From: Goodfellowiella coeruleoviolacea
GTDB lineage: Bacteria > Actinomycetota > Actinomycetes > Mycobacteriales > Pseudonocardiaceae
Reading direction: 5' to 3'
DNA length: 42,515 bases
Assembly (NCBI RefSeq): GCF_024171785.1
Contig: NZ_JAMTCK010000031.1
Coordinates: 1 to 42,515 of the forward strand
A program made the translations under genes and the position numbers. Below are positions 40,819 to 42,515 of this stretch, piece by piece; positions within the stretch are counted from its first letter, which is position 1; every line of letters begins with the position of its first letter. The notes beneath the pieces were generated by a model, which saw only the letters and a list, made by a program, of their open reading frames with translations, did no database searches and was not told the DNA's origin.

Positions 40819-42171
40819 ATGTCCCCCAGCGATTCCCCCGAGCAGGCGGTGACCGCCGATCCCGCGGTGCGCCGCCGGGTCGCGGTCGTCATCGCCCTGT
40901 GCTGGCTCGCCGTCTTCTTCGACGGCATGGACGTCAACATCTACGGCGCGGTCATGCCGCACATGATCGACGACCACGGGTTCGGCCTGACCACGGCGAC
41001 CGCAGGCACCATCGGCAGCTGGACCACGTTCGGCATGCTGCTCGGCGCGCTCGTCGCGGGCACGCTCACCGACTGGCTGGGCCGCCGCTCGGTGGTGTCG
41101 TGCTGCCTGGCGGTGTTCTCGCTGGGCTCGGCGGTGTGCGCGATCGCACCGGACCCCGGCCTGTTCGGGGCGGGGCGCCTGGTCGCCGGGCTCGGCCTCG
41201 GCGGGCTGATGCCCACCTGCCTGGCGATCGTCATGGAGTTCAGCGCGCCGCGCCGCCGCGCGCTGGCCTCGGCGGTGATGATGACCTCCTACCACGCGGG
41301 CGGCATGCTGGCCACCGGCCTCGGCCTGTCCCTGGCGCCGGCGGCCGGGTGGCGCTGGGTGTTCTGGGCCGGCGTGATCCCGCTGGTCCTGGCCGTGCCG
41401 CTGGTGCTGCGCCACCTGCCGGAGTCACCGGTGGTGCTGCTGGCCAAGGGCCGGGTGGCCGAGGCGAACGCGGTGGCGCGGCGGCACGGGCTGGAGCCGC
41501 CGGTGCCGAGGGAGGTGCCCAAGGCGGGGGCCGGCGGCCGGTGGCAGGCGGTGCTGTCGCTGTTCCGCCCGGAGTTCCGGTGGTCGACCCCGCTGCTGTG
41601 GCTGGCCTCGTTCTGCGGGCTGCTGCTGGTCTACGGGGTGAGCACGTGGCTGCCGCAGCTGATGCGCGCCTCCGGCTACGGGCTGACCTCGTCGGTGAGC
41701 TTCCTGCTGGTGATCAACGCCGGTGGCATCGTGGGCATGTTCGTGGCCGGCCGGACCGCGACCCGGTTCGGCGCGGTGCGGGTGGCGGCGATCTGGTTCG
41801 CGGTCACCGGGGTCGGTGCCCTGCTGATGGGCGCGCACCTGCCGCTAGCCATCACCTACGCGGTGGTCGGCCTGACCGGCGTGTTCCTGTTCAGCGCGCA
41901 GGTGATGGCCTACGCGGCGCTGGACACGGTGTACCGGCCGGCGCAGCGCGCCACCGGTCTGGGCTGGGCGGCCGGGGTGGGCCGCCTCGGCGCGGTGTTC
42001 GGCCCGTGGCTGGGCGGCCTGCTGGTGTCGGCGGGCAACCAGAGCTGGGGTTTCACCGCCTTCGCCGTCGCCGGCCTGATCGGCGCCGTGGCCATCGCGC
42101 TGATCCCGCTGGCCCGCCGCCTCGGCCACCGCCCCGCCACCACCGACCCCACCCCCGCCCCCGCCACCTGA
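40819..42171 (+). CDS. MFS aromatic acid:H+ symporter (PcaK/AAHS type)
   Basis: This 450-residue, 12-helix major facilitator protein is probably the importer for 4-hydroxybenzoate or protocatechuate. TM1 holds FDGMDVNIYGAVMP, matching the DGxDxxxxG aromatic-acid motif of the AAHS family, and loop 2-3 has GTLTDWLGRRSVV (MFS motif A). TM4-5 regions LGLGGLMPTCLAIVMEFS also fit. The ATG at 40819 has GAGAGGCGG upstream; the 107-bp gap after pobA may contain a second promoter. It is the last catabolic gene before an IS element. Confidence 0.9.
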   Translation: MSPSDSPEQAVTADPAVRRRVAVVIALCWLAVFFDGMDVNIYGAVMPHMIDDHGFGLTTATAGTIGSWTTFGMLLGALVAGTLTDWLGRRSVVSCCLAVFSLGSAVCAIAPDPGLFGAGRLVAGLGLGGLMPTCLAIVMEFSAPRRRALASAVMMTSYHAGGMLATGLGLSLAPAAGWRWVFWAGVIPLVLAVPLVLRHLPESPVVLLAKGRVAEANAVARRHGLEPPVPREVPKAGAGGRWQAVLSLFRPEFRWSTPLLWLASFCGLLLVYGVSTWLPQLMRASGYGLTSSVSFLLVINAGGIVGMFVAGRTATRFGAVRVAAIWFAVTGVGALLMGAHLPLAITYAVVGLTGVFLFSAQVMAYAALDTVYRPAQRATGLGWAAGVGRLGAVFGPWLGGLLVSAGNQSWGFTAFAVAGLIGAVAIALIPLARRLGHRPATTDPTPAPAT

Positions 42172-42191
42172 CCCCCACTCTCGCGAGTCGA

Positions 42192-42201
42192 CTTTGCAAA
42201 G
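42192..42201. repeat. CTTTGCAAAG palindrome next to CTCGCGAG
   Basis: A perfect 10-bp palindrome, directly preceded by another (CTCGCGAG, 42180-42187). CTTTGCAAA also forms the first bases of the window (1-9). It may be an intergenic repeat of this genome. Confidence 0.35.
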
Positions 42202-42280
42202 CAATGCCGGGAAGTTAGGTGTTGGTGGCCGGCGTCAAGAGGTGGTGGGCGAGGTGCGTCTGAGGGGGTTGAAAAGCAGA

Positions 42281-42339
42281 CAACGGAGTTCCTGTAGAAC
42301 GAGTGTCGACCAAGATCACTCTGTTCGGGAACTCCGTTG
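42281..42339. repeat. Long inverted repeat at the presumed left end of an IS4 element
   Basis: 12-bp perfect arms CAACGGAGTTCC (42281-42292) and GGAACTCCGTTG (42328-42339) with a partly complementary interior (GAACGAGTG against CACTCTGTTC) lie just before the transposase start. The left arm may be part of the terminal inverted repeat; the hairpin may also limit read-through into the transposase gene. Confidence 0.55.
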
Positions 42340-42354
42340 CCATACCAGTCTGTC

Positions 42355-42515
42355 ATGCCCCACACCCCACCGGACAGCGCCGGGGTGTTCGCCCCGGGAC
42401 ACCTGGGTGAACTCACCCAGCTCGTCACTCCCGCCCTGGTCGACCAGGTACTGTCGCTGACCCGCCGAACCCAACAGCGCGTCCGCATGCTGCCCGCCCG
42501 GGTCATGGTGTACTT
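42355..42515 (+). CDS. IS4-family transposase, N-terminal part (runs off the window)
   Basis: The first 53 residues are visible, beginning MPHTPPDSAGVFAPGHLGEL and continuing with TQLVTPALVDQVLSLTRRTQQR, then RVRMLPARVMVY. This matches the N-terminal domain of IS4-type transposases (FAPGHLGELTQ...VDAVL...RRLRxLPxRVxVY). The DDE core lies beyond the window. A 12-bp-arm inverted repeat lies immediately upstream. The element has inserted just downstream of the transporter gene. Confidence 0.85.
   Translation, partial: MPHTPPDSAGVFAPGHLGELTQLVTPALVDQVLSLTRRTQQRVRMLPARVMVY

Overview
The window is high-GC actinobacterial DNA. F420 and probable mycothiol-era metabolism, SARP/AfsR regulation, an XRE (DUF5753) plus DUF397 pair, and abundant GTG starts all point to the Pseudonocardiales (Pseudonocardiaceae/Actinosynnemataceae type). 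An 11-bp palindrome, TCCAC-W-GTGGA, recurs at five places. The genus cannot be fixed from this sequence alone.

Layout. 1-1280 is non-coding and repeat-rich, with a pair of DnaA-box-like sites. 1281-3233 (+) holds an F420:NADP reductase, a DUF4326 protein and a cytosolic metal-receptor-like protein. 3240-12341 holds housekeeping and regulatory genes: proline iminopeptidase, a giant SARP-AAA-TPR regulator, a secreted ricin-type lectin, a Xi-class GST, an HhH-GPD repair protein, and a CPBP membrane protease divergent from a TetR regulator. A frameshifted membrane-protein remnant and an isochorismatase-like protein lacking two catalytic residues follow.

13.6-26.8 kb is the accessory heart of the window. 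A seven-gene type III-D CRISPR effector operon (16176-23936, minus strand) encodes a TIGR03986 RAMP, an HD-less Cas10 with an intact GGDD cyclase motif, a single Cas7, Csx10/Cas5 with a helical tail, a tandem double Cas7, a Csx19-like protein and Cas6. There are no adaptation genes and no intact array. Instead, degenerate CRISPR repeats sit on both sides (13.64-13.80 kb, 16.13 kb, 25.54-25.63 kb). Beyond the right-hand repeats, after a lower-GC stretch with hairpins and a small membrane protein, lies a predicted two-TM SAVED-domain protein (25813-26829). SAVED domains sense cyclic nucleotides, so it is a candidate membrane effector for the Cas10 second messenger. Between the left repeats and the cas operon are a three-gene small-protein operon and the XRE/DUF397 pair.

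27.0-34.8 kb holds a multi-pass membrane protein divergent from a NarL/LuxR two-component system (with a perfect 22-bp palindrome between them), panB, glutamine-dependent NAD synthetase and an exported TAP-type peptidase. 34.87-42.17 kb is a protocatechuate/4-hydroxybenzoate catabolic cluster: a tandem-IclR regulator divergent from pcaH-pcaG-pcaL-pobA-pcaK-like transporter, with operator-like palindromes and a repeat-bearing N-terminus on PcaH. pcaB is not present here. The window ends inside an IS4-family transposase gene.
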